From Plantago major (Eukaryota > Streptophyta > Magnoliopsida > Lamiales > Plantaginaceae): a stretch of 64,000 nt of DNA. The stretch lies in assembly GCA_026545765.1 (NCBI GenBank), contig CM048842.1, positions 69,602,371 through 69,666,370 on the forward strand, written 5' to 3'. Under the pieces are notes generated by a model that did not search any database, was not told the origin of the DNA, and worked only from the letters and a program-made list of their open reading frames with translations. Position 1 is the first letter of the stretch, and each line of letters starts with the position of its first letter. The translations under genes were made by a program, and so were the position numbers. This document shows, piece by piece, positions 47,701 through 60,140 of this stretch.

Positions 47701-50700
47701 TTGATGGTCTTGACTAGAGTTTTTCATGGAGAAATCTGTCCTGACATGTTTAACTTTCAGTTTCATCTATAAGAAGGTTTCATGCACACTGATTGCTAGT
47801 TTATGCTGTTAGCTGCTAGTATGCTCCAACATAGGCTATTTTGCACATTAATCTACCATGAATATGCATTATTATATAATTATTCAGGTAAATCATGGTA
47901 TCAAATCTCATATTGCTGTTACAAGATTCATTGTTCAAGTCTCACATTTTTATCAATAAATGCAATTAGATAGATGTTTAAACAAGCTGTTATTATTTTC
48001 TGGTTCTTATGGGAACTAAGAGTCTCCTTGTTCATCAGTGCCTGGAGGAGGACCTAGAAACAGCAGCAAAGCTATACTTTTCTTCATGGGTAGAGCTAGC
48101 AAGTACTCCATATGGTTCCTCACTGGACACTACAAAAATGTTTTTGCCTGTAGCACTGCCTCGTAAAAGTCATTTCAGAGCTGCGGCTAAAATGAGAGCA
48201 GTTAATTTCGAAGGTGAAAATCAGACCAGTAAAGCATTCGAATTTACAGAAAGCTTGCCGACAGAGCAAAATGGAGATGCTTCTGCAAACTCATCCAAGA
48301 TAGTAGTTGGTGCAGATTTGGATATCTCAGTAACTCATACAAGAGTTTTGACTGCAACTGCTTTGGGCATCATGGCTTCAAAATTAAATGATTCGTCCTT
48401 GCAGTATGTGGTTGATCCCTTGTGGAAGGGTTTGACTTCCTTGTCTGGAGTTCAGCGTCAGGTAAGAACCCGGACAGGAAATGTCTGTAATATTTGCACA
48501 GCTTTCCATCTTTTAATACCGGAGAGTAACTTTTGGTAGAAATCTGGTAAAGTCACAGTTATGTTTATTATTTCAGGTGGTTTCAATGGTTCTTATATCT
48601 TGGTTCAAAGAAATGATATGCTCGTTGAAGTCTAGTGAAGTTATTAATGGCATTTCAAGTAACTTTAGGCATTGTTTGTTGAATTTGTTAGCTTGCACCA
48701 ATCCAGCATTTCCCACAAAAGATACTCATTTGCCTTATGCTGAACTCTCAAGAACATATAGTAAGATGCGGACTGAGGCTAGCCAGTTGTATAATGCCAC
48801 AGTGACATCGGGCGTGTTCCATGAGATGATTTCATCTTTAAGTGTAGACATTGAGAATTTGACAGTGGATGATGCTGTGAATTTTGCATCAAAACTTACA
48901 TTTATGGATAATGTTCCTTCTGGGCTAGGGTCTGAGGGAAGGATTACGGTCGAGGAGTTAGAGTCTTTAAGGCAAAAGCTTTTGACGACTTCTGGATATT
49001 TGAAATGTGTACAGGTGAGTTTACTGGCAACTTTTTTACATCATCTAATTTAGAGTCGTTCTACCATGTAGAATTTCTCTTATATATTCAATCCACATGT
49101 ACAATTGCTTTGATTTTGTACTAGTAATGGAGTCAATGGACATCCTTTGACAGAGAACTTGACATTTTTATCACTGTTTTCTGGATGGTTTCAGAATAAT
49201 TTGCATCTTACTGTTTCGGCTTTACTAGCTGCTGCAGCTGTCTGGATATCGGATCTTCCTGCAAAACTCAATCCAATTATTTTGCCAGTAATGGCTTCCA
49301 TTAAGAGAGAACAGGTAAATTACCGTTTGTACCCTTTTTATTCGGGGGTTCTTAATTTAATAGGAAATTGACATCCTATTTTATGTATAGGAGGAGATAC
49401 TGCAAAATAAGGCAGCTGAATCCTTGGCAGAACTCATCCATCATTGTATTGATCGTAAACCTGGGCCTAATGACAAGCTAATAAAAAACCTTTGCAATTT
49501 GGCATGCATGGATCCTCGTGAAACACCCCAGGCTGGAGTTCTTAGTTCTGCTGAGATAATTGAAGACCAAGATCTTCTATCATTTGGAAGTAATAATGGT
49601 AGACAAAAATCAAAAGTTCATGTTCTCTCTCCTGGTGAAGATCGATCCAGGGTTGAAGGTTTCATTAGCAGGCGTGGGTCAGAACTTGCATTTAAATATT
49701 TATGCATCAAGTTTGGTGGCTCTTTATTCGACAAACTTCCCAAGATCTGGGACTGCCTTGTTGAGGTTCTTAAGCCTTGTAATCTTGAAGGCCTAACTGC
49801 AGAAGACGAGAAGCTGATAGATCAAGCTATTGATGCCATAAAAGATCCACAGACTTTAATAAATAATATCCAAGTAAGCATGACTCTTGCAAGTAACTTC
49901 TCATCTGATTATATATCACATGAAGGCTAGAGTTTATTTTTGCATCCCAAGAGTAACAAGCATCTGTTGCAGTACTGCAAAACTGATATAAATGCTTGCT
50001 GCTGGAGAACTTCTGATACTTTCTCTCATATTGAATTTGTCTCATTCTCTCCTTTCCTTTGTATGTGGTGACTTTCTTTTTTGGGTTGTCATAGGTTGTT
50101 CGTTCCATTGCTCCTTTACTGGATGAGTCTCTGAGACCAAGGATGCTTACTCTTTTACCGTGTATTTTTAGATGTGTTCGCCATTCTCATATTGCTGTTA
50201 GACTATCTGCATCAAGATGCATAACAGCGATGGCTAAGTCAATGACTTTGGATGTTATGGCGCCTGTTATTGAGAATGTTGTTCCTATGTTGGGTGATAT
50301 GTCATCTGTACATACCAGACAAGGAGCTGGCATGCTTGTTAGTTTGCTTGTACAAGGATTGGGTTTGGAACTTGTTCCATATGCTCCTTTGTTAGTGGTT
50401 CCTCTTTTAAGGTGCATGAGTGACTCGGATCATTCTGTACGGCAAAGTGTAACACATAGCTTTGCTGCTCTCGTGCCTCTTCTTCCGCTGGCACGCGGTA
50501 TCTCTCTGCCTGTTGATTTGACTGAGCGTTTGTCGAGGAACAAGGAAGATGCACAGTTTTTGGAGCAACTTGTTGATAATTCTCACATTGAAGATTACAA
50601 ACTTCCATTTGAACTAAAAGTGACTCTGAGGAGGTAAATAATTAGTTTCCTGTCTTTCATTTCTTTCTTGTGTTCGTGAGGTTAATAACATAGGAGTGAA

Positions 50701-53700
50701 GGAAATATAAAGGGTTAGGACTTGGGCATATGTTTAATTTTGCATCTGAAAGAGGGTGGAAATGGCTGGATGTGATAATACAGATTGCAGAGAACGTTTT
50801 TATGTTTCCCATTCCATCTTTTTCATGTGCTTATGTCTCATATTTCTTTCCTTGGTTTGCATATGCTCCTTTGTTTTATCATCTACAACTGGCAGAGAGA
50901 ATCTTGATTCGGTTTCTTTTACTACCTTTCTCCAGGTATCAACAGGAAGGTATAAATTGGCTTGCTTTCTTGAAGAGATTTAATCTTCATGGCATTTTAT
51001 GCGATGATATGGGCCTTGGTAAAACCCTTCAAGCAACGGCAATTGTTGCGTCCGATATAGCAGAGCATGTTGCTTCAAATAGCAGTGAGGGTTTACCACC
51101 CTCTTTAATCATATGTCCATCTACACTTGTTGGCCACTGGGAGTACGAGATAGAGAAGTTTATTGATCCTTCTCTTTTAAGTACACTTCAATATATTGGT
51201 TCTGCTCAAGAGCGCTCAACACTTCGTGCTGAGTTTGACAAGCATAATGTAATCATAACATCATATGATGTTGTCCGCAAAGATACTGATTGTCTTGGAC
51301 AGTTTTTATGGAACTACTGCATCCTTGATGAAGGACATATTATAAAGAACTCTAAATCCAAAGTCACATGTGCTGTGAAACAACTGAAGGCTCAGCACAG
51401 GCTTATACTGAGTGGAACACCAATCCAGGTTTATCATCAGCCTGATGTTGATTAACAACCTTAAGTTTGTCTTGTTGCTTATGAAACCTTTTGATTGCAG
51501 AATAATGTGCTGGATCTGTGGTCTCTTTTTGACTTCCTAATGCCAGGATTCCTTGGAACAGAAAGACAAGTATGTATTTCCTAAATCTTTGATCTTTGAT
51601 CTTGTATCTTGTTTGATTTGGTTGATTTATTTCTTGGTTAGTTTAAGAAATGATCCCAAATCTTTTTATTGCACCAGCAGTGAATGGTTATCATTGCAAT
51701 GAAAAATCAAAGCGCTTTTAGTCAAACTGTAGTTTACTTTAAGACTGTTACATGGATGCAAATTGTTTAATATTGGTATGTTGCTTAAGAATGCAGTCAA
51801 ATAATGATTTGAAGCTCGCATATTGATTATATATTAAGCCAGTGATATTGTTGGATGGATAGTATTATTTCGTGCAGTATGAAGGACGAGTATGTTTTTC
51901 CAGTTTTATGTAGACCTCTGATTCTTTTATTTATTTTGACTTCAACTCGCTTCCTTCCAATGCTTTTGGAGTATCATACTATCATCGTTATGAGTTTTAA
52001 CATGATCCGTTTTTGTTCAATAGTTTCAAGCCATCTATGGAAAACCACTAATAGCTGCCCGGGATCCTAAATGCTCAGCAAAAGATTCTGAAGCAGGTAT
52101 ACTAGCGATGGAAGCATTGCATAAGCAGGTGAATTTTTTTATCCTTGGATATGCAATCATGTGGCAGCTACCTATTAAATAACTTTGTATTTTCCTTCTA
52201 TTTTATTCCTAATGCATCTTTTGTTATATATGGCTGATGGCTTCTCCTTTTGACAGGTCATGCCTTTCCTCCTACGTCGTACAAAAGATGAAGTTTTGTC
52301 AGATCTACCTGAGAAGATCATTCAGGACAGATATTGTGACTTGAGTCCTATACAACTGAAGCTGTATGAGCAGTTTTCGGGTTCACATGTAAAACATGAA
52401 CTCTCGAGCATGGTAAAACAAAATGAAAACACAGGAGCGGCACCCAAAGCATCTTCTCATGTTTTCCAGGTGAGTCAGAGCACTAATTATTGTTATCTTG
52501 TAATGAATTTAATAATACTTTCTGACAATATATTCGTTCACTCTATACTGTTTCAGGCACTCCAGTACTTGCTTAAACTTTGTAGTCATCCGTTGCTTGT
52601 GCTCGGTGAACGAATTCCAGAATCACTAGTTCCTATGCTGTCAGAACTTGTTCCTGCAAATTCTGATCTTGCCACAGAGCTCCATAGATTACACCATTCA
52701 CCTAAGCTAGTTGCCCTTCAGGAGATATTGGAAGAGTGTGGAATAGGTGTGGATGCATCGAGTGCTGAAGGCACAATTACAGTTGGGCAACATAGAGTAC
52801 TGATATTTGCACAACATAAAGTAAACCCTAATCTGAATGATATTTTCTCCAACTGTGCTTCATGTTTCTGTAGTTATTGAGCTTTTACCGTGTGTATGCA
52901 GGCCTTGTTAGATGTTATTGAGAAAGACTTGTTTCACACACATATGAGGAAGTACGAGTCCTTTTTTCCCTATATTCATCTCGCCTTTACTGCTGTCATG
53001 TGTGTGGGTGTGCTTCCCTATTCCTTGGCCTGCAAATGTCCTGGTTTATTTACCTCTTTTATTACTTTGAACAGTGTTACATATTTGCGGCTGGATGGAT
53101 CAGTGGAACCTGAGAAGCGCTTTGATATTGTCAAAGCCTTCAACTCGGACCCTACTATCGATGCGCTGTTGCTCACGACACATGGTAATATTTTATTTGC
53201 TCTTTGATAGCGTATTCACTCTTGGTATGAATCTAATAAAATAATTCTTATTTGTAGTTGGTGGGCTTGGTTTGAATCTAACATCTGCGGATACCCTTGT
53301 TTTTATGGAGCATGATTGGAATCCAATGAGAGATCACCAGGTAAGAACAGTTCTATCTGTTTTTGTTCTTGTTTTTTTTAAATACTTCGGTATCTTGTAT
53401 TGTCTACAACTTTGACCTTCCAATTCATGAAAGTGAAGATTGAAAAACCACCAAAAAGAAAGAAAGCACTTTGCAGATTCTCCGTCAACCCAGTCTTGAT
53501 AGGATGCTTTTTCTGTTCATTTCCTTTTTGGAAATTTCAATACAGGCTATGGATAGAGCACACAGGTTAGGTCAGCGGAAGGTTGTTCATGTCCACCGCC
53601 TTATCATGCGAGGCACACTAGAAGAAAAGGTGATGAGCCTGCAGAAGTTCAAAGTTTCTATAGCTAATGCAGTGATAAATGCAGACAATGCAAGTATGAC

Positions 53701-53797
53701 AACCATGAACACAGATCAGTTACTTGATCTGTTTACGCCAGCTGCTGATGGCAAAAAGGTATTTGCGTGTGTTTATCTTGCTCTCTCTCTCTCTCTC

Positions 53798-53839
<42 letters not shown>

Positions 53840-54038
53840 AGTATTATTGTGCTCTAACTCTGTTGTTGTACAGGGATCAAGAATGTCGAGATATTCGAAG
53901 GAATCTGATGGTGATGCAACGGTTCCTGGTAAGGGGAAGATGAAAGGCATTCTTGACACATTGGGAGAGCTTTGGGACCAGTCACAGTACAGTGAAGAAT
54001 ACAATCTAAGCCAGTTTTTAGCCAGGCTAAATGGATGA
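38791..54038 (+). CDS. BTAF1: TBP-associated Swi2/Snf2 ATPase BTAF1/MOT1 (RGD3 orthologue)
   Basis: The 28 exons join in frame: 38791-38839, 39259-39353, 41965-42176, 42305-42359, 42786-42867, 43585-43922, 44721-44829, 44912-45560, 45896-46028, 46115-46183, 46625-46836, 47078-47309, 47461-47631, 48039-48461, 48577-49014, 49195-49314, 49391-49873, 50095-50633, 50936-51428, 51501-51569, 52024-52128, 52257-52469, 52557-52820, 52902-52951, 53075-53184, 53258-53340, 53546-53758, 53874-54038. This gives 2057 aa, matching the family's usual length. The N-terminal two-thirds are HEAT-type helices that grip TBP, with an acidic/basic linker and a KREREDD...KKPKLED stretch that may act as an NLS. The Swi2/Snf2 core starts at about residue 1471: Walker A DMGLGKT (Lys1499), DEGH at 1601-1604, [28 protein letters not shown], and DRAHRLGQ. 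All catalytic motifs are intact. In the family this ATPase strips TBP from DNA; in Arabidopsis it is RGD3, needed for root regeneration. Nothing suggests disruption. The exon 24/25 join (AA|GTACGA to AACAG|T) is inferred from homology. Confidence 0.95.
39354..41964 (+). other. Intron 2 of BTAF1, 2.6 kb
   Basis: The longest intron of the gene. It contains a run of 16 G at about 40408-40424 after a T run, and AT-rich DNA, but no recognised element or gene. Confidence 0.5.
53779..53838. repeat. Compound (CT)n(TA)n(TG)n microsatellite in the last BTAF1 intron
   Basis: CTCTCT... then TATATA... then GTGTGT... run in succession within the intron 53759-53873. The length is likely to vary between individuals. 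Confidence 0.9.
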
Positions 54039-54420
54039 ATTAGACAGATGGACAGACAGACAGGCGTTACAGTGTGTTCTCGCGAGATTCCGGGGAATGC
54101 AATGTAATGAAGCTGTCTGTCTCGATGTACAAATATGTATATTCTTCTTCTTCTTCTTCAAGACACAGTTCCTCCAATTTTGATTTTTTCTTATAAGTTA
54201 TACAGTTGAATTTTCGCTTTACATTTCCTTGTCGTTTTTGGTTCTTCAAGTTTTGGCAGTTCCATATGCATTTGCAGGAAGCCAATGGATCTGGCACTTT
54301 TGGATGCCCAGGCCTAGAAAAGGGTATAAATACTTTGGACAATGTACATACATTTAATGAGACGAGATGAGACATTCTTTATTTAAAAACATATTTCAAT
54401 GCCAATAAATTTGTGTCTGA
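54039..54420 (+). other. 3' untranslated/downstream region of BTAF1
   Basis: It includes AGACAGA repeats and a CTTCTTCTT run. No further coding match is seen. Confidence 0.4.
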
Positions 54421-57400
54421 GTAGGTTTTTTGTTTGAATATTTTCTTACCCCGCCCACACCTACCCATCAATAAATACTAAATATGCATTGATTTAAATC
54501 TGTGTTGTTTGCCGATGGACTCGCCAGTCGCCACTATATTTTTATATATTGTGAAATATAGTAAAAAATAATCATAATTCCAGTTTTTAAACTACTACAG
54601 TCTACATATCTATTCCATTCTTCCGGGTTGAATTTATCAACAGAAAAACTCTGACCATACAACAATTAACTAATTTCAACTCACGAATTTTCTAGCAATG
54701 CAATTTATCATCTATCTCGTTAGTTATTCTATAAACTAGAGAAAATTGTTGAAATACAAAGGTGAAAGTATCTATATATATGACAAAAGTGATGATCAAG
54801 ATGGAATAAGAGATATGCCACGTATGCAAAAATCCTAGGTGGCAAAACGAAGCCAAAAACAATTCATTTTTTAATCTTCATATATTTCATGCGTAACTTG
54901 ATCTAGATAGAGAATTTCATTTCTCCAGCACAATTCATTCAAATAAAAAGATACTTAGTGGTTAAACTTCCCTAAATATATGGGAACAAAGCCCATCTTA
55001 TATCCTGCAATCATGTTTGTTAGGTTTTCACGTTTATGCTTGAAAATCCACACAAATCATACTGTAAGTTATTATACCAATGCCTATGTAAGTACACATT
55101 CATCTTCAGCCAACAGACTTATTTATCAAGCCCTGCGTCCATTAAGCAGGCTGTATAATTCATTTTCATGTGTTCTGCCGTCTTATCAAGAATGACCCAT
55201 TTTCAGTGTTTGCCAAATGATTTGCTCATTATTATTATGAGAGATTGCATTTCAATCAACTGACGGATGGGCAAAATTAACGAGCAGGTGAATTCATTAT
55301 CGTTTATTTTACGTATGTAGACATTTCATTGATTTATGCCCTATCTAACTAAATTTCACATGTCAATGACTAGCTGTGCCAAATTTTACGAGCTGGGGAA
55401 TGTAACAAGTGTTCTGAAAAATCTACATATTGATGTAGATACAATTGTTCCTCAACCAATGATCGATACGATGGATGATGCACAAAATTCCGAAGCAATA
55501 TTTCGAAAGTCACTGGTATGAAACATTAAACATAAACTTAATACGTTTTCGTATTTTATACTTTCACAGTGTTATATTAATTACTATAATTCTTTTACAG
55601 CAAGCATTTTTCGTGGAAGGAAAAGCTGCAAATTTGAATATTTTTATAAGGCTAAAGGCCTGCCTAAAACAATAAAAATTCACGTAGTTTGAAAAGCCAA
55701 ACCAAACCAACTTTCTGCGATCTTATCCAAAGAAAAGAAGCAATTCTTGAACTTCTCATGCAGTAATTTACTTTACACTGATCACAATAACAATAATATT
55801 AACTCCATCAAATCTTGAATTGACAGCATCAATGGAAGTCTCAAGCAATAATCACAGAGAAACATTTGGCTGCGTGATCAAGCTGGTGAGCTTTCTACTC
55901 CTATTTTCCTATTTTGATCAAACAATCGAGTTAATTTAATTATCCCATCATCAAGATTCTTATAATTGTGTTTCTTTACAATTGCAGAGAAAGAATCCTC
56001 ACCGGAGAAAGGAGAAGGTAGTTATAGGTTGAACAAAAACACATAAAGGAGAAAATTCATAAACATCATGCATCGTTTTGAAATTCCATTGGTAGGTAAA
56101 ATTCGTTTAATTCTTCTAGCATTGTATGGATCCACATGATTGGGAAATGTTGTTTTGTGGTATATTGGTTAATTACTTCATATTCTTTTCTTTATTTAGG
56201 AATTCATAATATCATCCCTAACATTTTGTGTTTTCTCAACCAAATTAATGAACCAGCAAGAACATGTTCATGATGTTGTATCTAGATGACTCGTCCCCCA
56301 TTGAGCAACACGTTGAGATAACTCGCAATCTTTTGCTTACCAACGTTGGAGTTTTCCATCACTGGCTTATAGTATGTCTTCGGTTGTTTTTACACATTGA
56401 ATATCAATCATCTTCAACTAATAGAGTGACAATGATGGAGTATTTAAGTGCCAATGATGGAGTATTTAAGTATATTTAATGGTGATGATCTCAATTTATG
56501 AGTACTTGGAATGTTTTACTTTTGGATAATGGGTGATAATAATAATCTAAAACATCACTATGAATACATTATACTTGATTGAAACCAATTCTCTCTTCAA
56601 ATAGCTCACCTGTAGGAGGAATGGAAGAAGCCTAAACAGATAGGTTGAGTTCTACTGAAATGATGCTAAGGTTGGTTCAAGACTTCAAGTAATGTTATGA
56701 CATGGATGAGCCCAAATATCTTCAAATTTTCAATTTGAACCCACGTTCCCCGAAAAGTTTCTTAAATGCATCGAGGCAGTTGGGCAAACAATATCTTTCA
56801 ATATCTTTTGTATTTGATGGCCACTATGAGCCAACATTAGTTAATTGTTTAGCGAAAGCATACAATGTTTTAGCTAGAAAATCTTCGATTAGCTGCATAT
56901 TTTTGTAATCGGTTGCAGCAACACTTTGATGTTCGGACTAATTCTTGGATTCCACCGGCTCCATGTATTATTTGTAAAAAATACGATGTTGCAATATTAA
57001 AAAATGAGCACTCGGGGTCGACTCGATTGTTATAATGAAGGAAGAATAATATCAATGTAAATAGTTTTTTGCTGGTCCGGAACCGAACCGAAGTGTGTTG
57101 AATCTTTTTTCCATACTTCATACCTTTGCATGGATATATATATATATTCAAAGTTTAGTCCCATAATGACATGATCTAATGTTTTTCCAGTCTTATATTT
57201 TATTTTTAATTTTCAATCTCCTTTTTTTATATTCAAAAAAGTGCTTATTTCCTTTCTCTATGAAAGTCTTTTTTCTATCTTTTCTACTGTAGCAAGCACA
57301 AAATGAATATGTCATCCAAGGTCGTTGGAAGAAATAAATCTATTTTGCTCCAGCAAAGTTCGAGAATGGTGTAATTGGATGATGTATTGTTAAGATAATC

Positions 57401-57560
57401 AAGTGGGTTAGATATATTGTGGAGTTTGGTGAATGTAGGTGTCTTCTTTTGCCTTTAGATAATGAGCGTGTCACTATTTCCGTTTCTCTTATAAATTTGA
57501 GGTTGTTAATTGTCGTCTCCGAAATTGTCCAATTTATTTTTTGACACGTAAAATCGGATA
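54421..57560. other. Intergenic, unrecognised; possible decayed or short spliced ORFs
   Basis: Most ORFs here look random. One two-exon reading is notable: 55336-55515 joined to 55601-55675 (CTG|GTATGA donor, TTTTACAG acceptor) gives an 84-aa frame ending in TAA, and another is 55832-55885 joined to 55988-56029. None resembles a family I know, and there is no clear promoter. I would not call a gene. Confidence 0.25.
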
Positions 57561-57561
57561 G

Positions 57562-57800
57562 TACTCCCTCCGCCCCAAAAAAATTCATATATTATGGTTG
57601 ACGCGTAATTTTATGAAAAAGTTCAAATAATGATAAAATATATAAACTGTGGAAAAACTGTACTTTTAGTGACAAAAATTATAATTTGATATTTTTTATC
57701 ATTTATTGGGTATGTATCCTTTTTTAGTAATGCAGTATATAATTTTGTGGGACTGATAAAATGACAAATGTATGAAGTTACGCGGGACGAAGAAGTAATA
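57562..57800. mobile_element. Stowaway/mariner-like MITE
   Basis: It begins TACTCCCTCCGCCCCAAAAA and ends near GCGGGACGAAGAAGTA, with TA at both ends. It directly precedes the right-hand 300-bp repeats. Confidence 0.6.
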
Positions 57801-58324
57801 TCCATCCATCCGTCCATATATTATGTAAATCACAAGGGTCTAAACCTCACCAGATTAATTCAGTCCTACGTGGAATTTCATGGAATTAGTCGTATTTTAG
57901 CCAGTATATATTTCATTGTTATTTTTTTGTATGTTGACTACATATATAGTTTTTATTCAATCTCATATAACTTTATCTACAAAAATCCGAAAAATATTTT
58001 GAATATATATTTGAATTCGTCGTGACAAAACAAATTCATAGATACCAGTCTTGAATATAATTATTTTTGGTATGTTGGCTGAGTATATAGTTTTTATTGA
58101 ATGTCATATAAATTTTTATCTACAAAACTCCGAAAAATACTTTGAACATATATTTGAATTCACCGTGACAAGACGAATCTATAGACACCAATCTAGATTA
58201 TTATTATTAATTAAATAAATCATTTTATTCACTAAAATAAAAATATAAATTTATTAAATAAGATAATATAAAGCTGATAGGCTAAATCCCACCAGATTCA
58301 TTCAAATTCCAGCCATCCTACGTA

Positions 58325-58470
58325 AAATTTTAATACGGTTGAGTATAGGCGAATAGGGGAACGTATTAGTGTTGTTGCTAGGGATAATGAGGGCAATGTT
58401 ATTGTTTGGTGACAAAATTTTATGTCTAGGTTGTAGAAAATACGGAAGGTTGGCCAGCCAAATTTAAAAC
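58325..58470 (+). pseudogene. RNase H-like N-terminal fragment
   Basis: Near 58365-58415 one frame reads VVARDNEGNVIVW and then a stop, matching the start of the RNase H fold in plant LINE-type proteins (the G-V-V-x-R-D-x-x-G pattern). The following DNA (AAATTTGTTCAAGATTCTGAGTGGCAACATATAG) recurs in part at 58990-59040. Confidence 0.5.
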
Positions 58471-58687
58471 TAAATTTGTTCAAGATTCTGAGTGGCAACA
58501 TATAGTAATTGAAATTATACTGGCTAAAATACAACTAATTCCACAAAATTTCACGTAGGACAGAATGAATCTGGTGAGGTTTAGACCATTGTGCTTTACA
58601 TAATATATGGATGTTCACTGCATATATAGTTGTTACTAAATCTCATATAAATTTATCTAAAAAATTCCGAAAAATATTTTGAACATA

Positions 58688-58861
58688 CAGTAAAAACCCC
58701 CTAAAAGAATACTCTATAAAGGAATAAACTCTCTATAATAATAAAAACTTACGGTCCCAATTTATGTATAAACGCTTTAAAAAAACTCTATTTAGGAATA
58801 AACTCTTTATAAGAATATTTTTTGTCAGTCCCAACGATATTACTGTATGGAGTTTTTACTG
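58688..58861. mobile_element. TA-flanked MITE, 174 bp, inserted in a 300-bp repeat unit
   Basis: It begins CAGTAAAAACCCCC and ends GGAGTTTTTACTG, with TA on both sides (58686-58687, 58862-58863). Removing it and one TA restores the sequence TTGAACATATATTTGAATTC seen in the sister unit at about 58142-58161. This is a clean filled/empty site comparison inside the window. Confidence 0.8.
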
Positions 58862-59204
58862 TATATTTGAATTCACCATGACAAGACGAATCCATAGACA
58901 AATCTAGATTATTATTATTAATTAAATAAATCATTTTATTCACTAAATTAAAATATAAATTTATTACATAAGATAAAATGAAATAATAGAATTTAAAAAT
59001 ACATTTGTTCAATATTTTGAGTGGCAACATATAGTAACTGAAAGGGTGATGTTAAATCGAGAGCAACATTTGTTACATTGAAAGCAATCGTGTTTATATT
59101 AGGAAAGATTGCTTTTGATTTTTTAAATCTTTCCTAAAATGAACGTGATTGCTCTTAAATCGACAAATTTTAGCTTTGCACCTTTGTTTCACTTTTCTAA
59201 GAAA

Positions 59205-59425
59205 TTCAGGTATTTGATGGAGAATTTTATTCCATGAGGTTTTGACAGGTTAAACGTGAGGCTAACGTTTTAGCACATAGATTATAAGTTGGGTGTTCTT
59301 ATGATGATGTTGGTTTGGTAGATTTGTATTATCCACCGCGGGTTGTTTCGATTAATTTATTTTATCTTCCCATTTCTATTTATTATTAAATGTAAACTAT
59401 ATCGTGGCATTGCCACATAAATATA
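59205..59425 (+). pseudogene. RNase H tail fragment fused to a Helitron-like 3' end
   Basis: At 59240-59310 one frame reads VKREANVLAHRL, then GCSYDDVGLVDLYYPP, the C-terminal RNase H motif. It is followed at about 59343-59420 by DNA that matches 62195-62275 (TTAATTTATTTTAT, then TTATTATTAAATGTAAACTAT, then a CGTGGCATTGCCAC hairpin). So an RNase H tail abuts a Helitron-like terminus. Confidence 0.55.
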
Positions 59426-59590
59426 TGGAATTAGTTGCATTTTCAGCCAGTATATCTTTCATTATTTATTTTTTGTATATTGGCTGCATTATATAGTTTT
59501 TATTAAATCTCATATAAATTTATATACAAAACTCCGAAAATATTTTGAACATAAATTTAAATTTGTCGTGCCAAGACGAATTCATCTAAA

Positions 59591-60140
59591 ACTTTTCGAC
59601 TTTATGACTCGCATGTTTTCATAAAGTCGGCTAACAACATTATCTACTATAATTGTGTTCTTAAATGCAACTCTATGCATATTCTTCTTGAGTTTTTTTT
59701 TTTTTATATGGATCAAGATAAATTTGATGTTTATATTTTTTGAGAATAGGCTCCATCATATGGGGTTGGAGTAGTTGCAAAATATTATTCGGGACATATT
59801 TGACTTGGATACAAAAGGAATACCATTTATTTTTTATTCTTAATAGGTAGAGGTTGATGCGGAAAAATGCAGAGTCAACACTACACGACTTGGATAAGGA
59901 AGAATGACCTTGAGCACATGTTCGTTCTCCACCATCACGTAAATTAGCTGAGTTAGTGTATCATTGATGAAATGTGGCTAAAGTACCTTGCGACTTAGTA
60001 GTAAATAAAATACAGATGAGTAAGTTGATGATGTATACGAGCTTTGATTATAATTTAAATGTTTATAAAGATCTCTACGGTTTAATTTTTATTCCCGTTT
60101 TATGCTTTTATTTTCACTATGTGATTTTTAAATTATTTTC
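59591..60140. other. AT-rich spacer, no gene
   Basis: No domain is recognised; one short frame at 59974-60180 runs into the Helitron copy and is not supported. Confidence 0.3.

Larger units (their letters stand above)
57832..59590 (+). repeat. 300-bp repeat family, right side (inverted relative to 35780-36530)
   Basis: Four incomplete units at about 57832-58055, 58066-58270, 58540-58990 and 59430-59590 share TTTTATT(A/C)AATCTCATATAA, TCCGAAAAATATTTTGAA, ATTTGAATTC(A/G)(C/T)CGTGACAAGACGAAT and CTAATTCCAC blocks with the left array, in opposite orientation. The units are separated by RNase H fragments and a small MITE. Confidence 0.75.
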
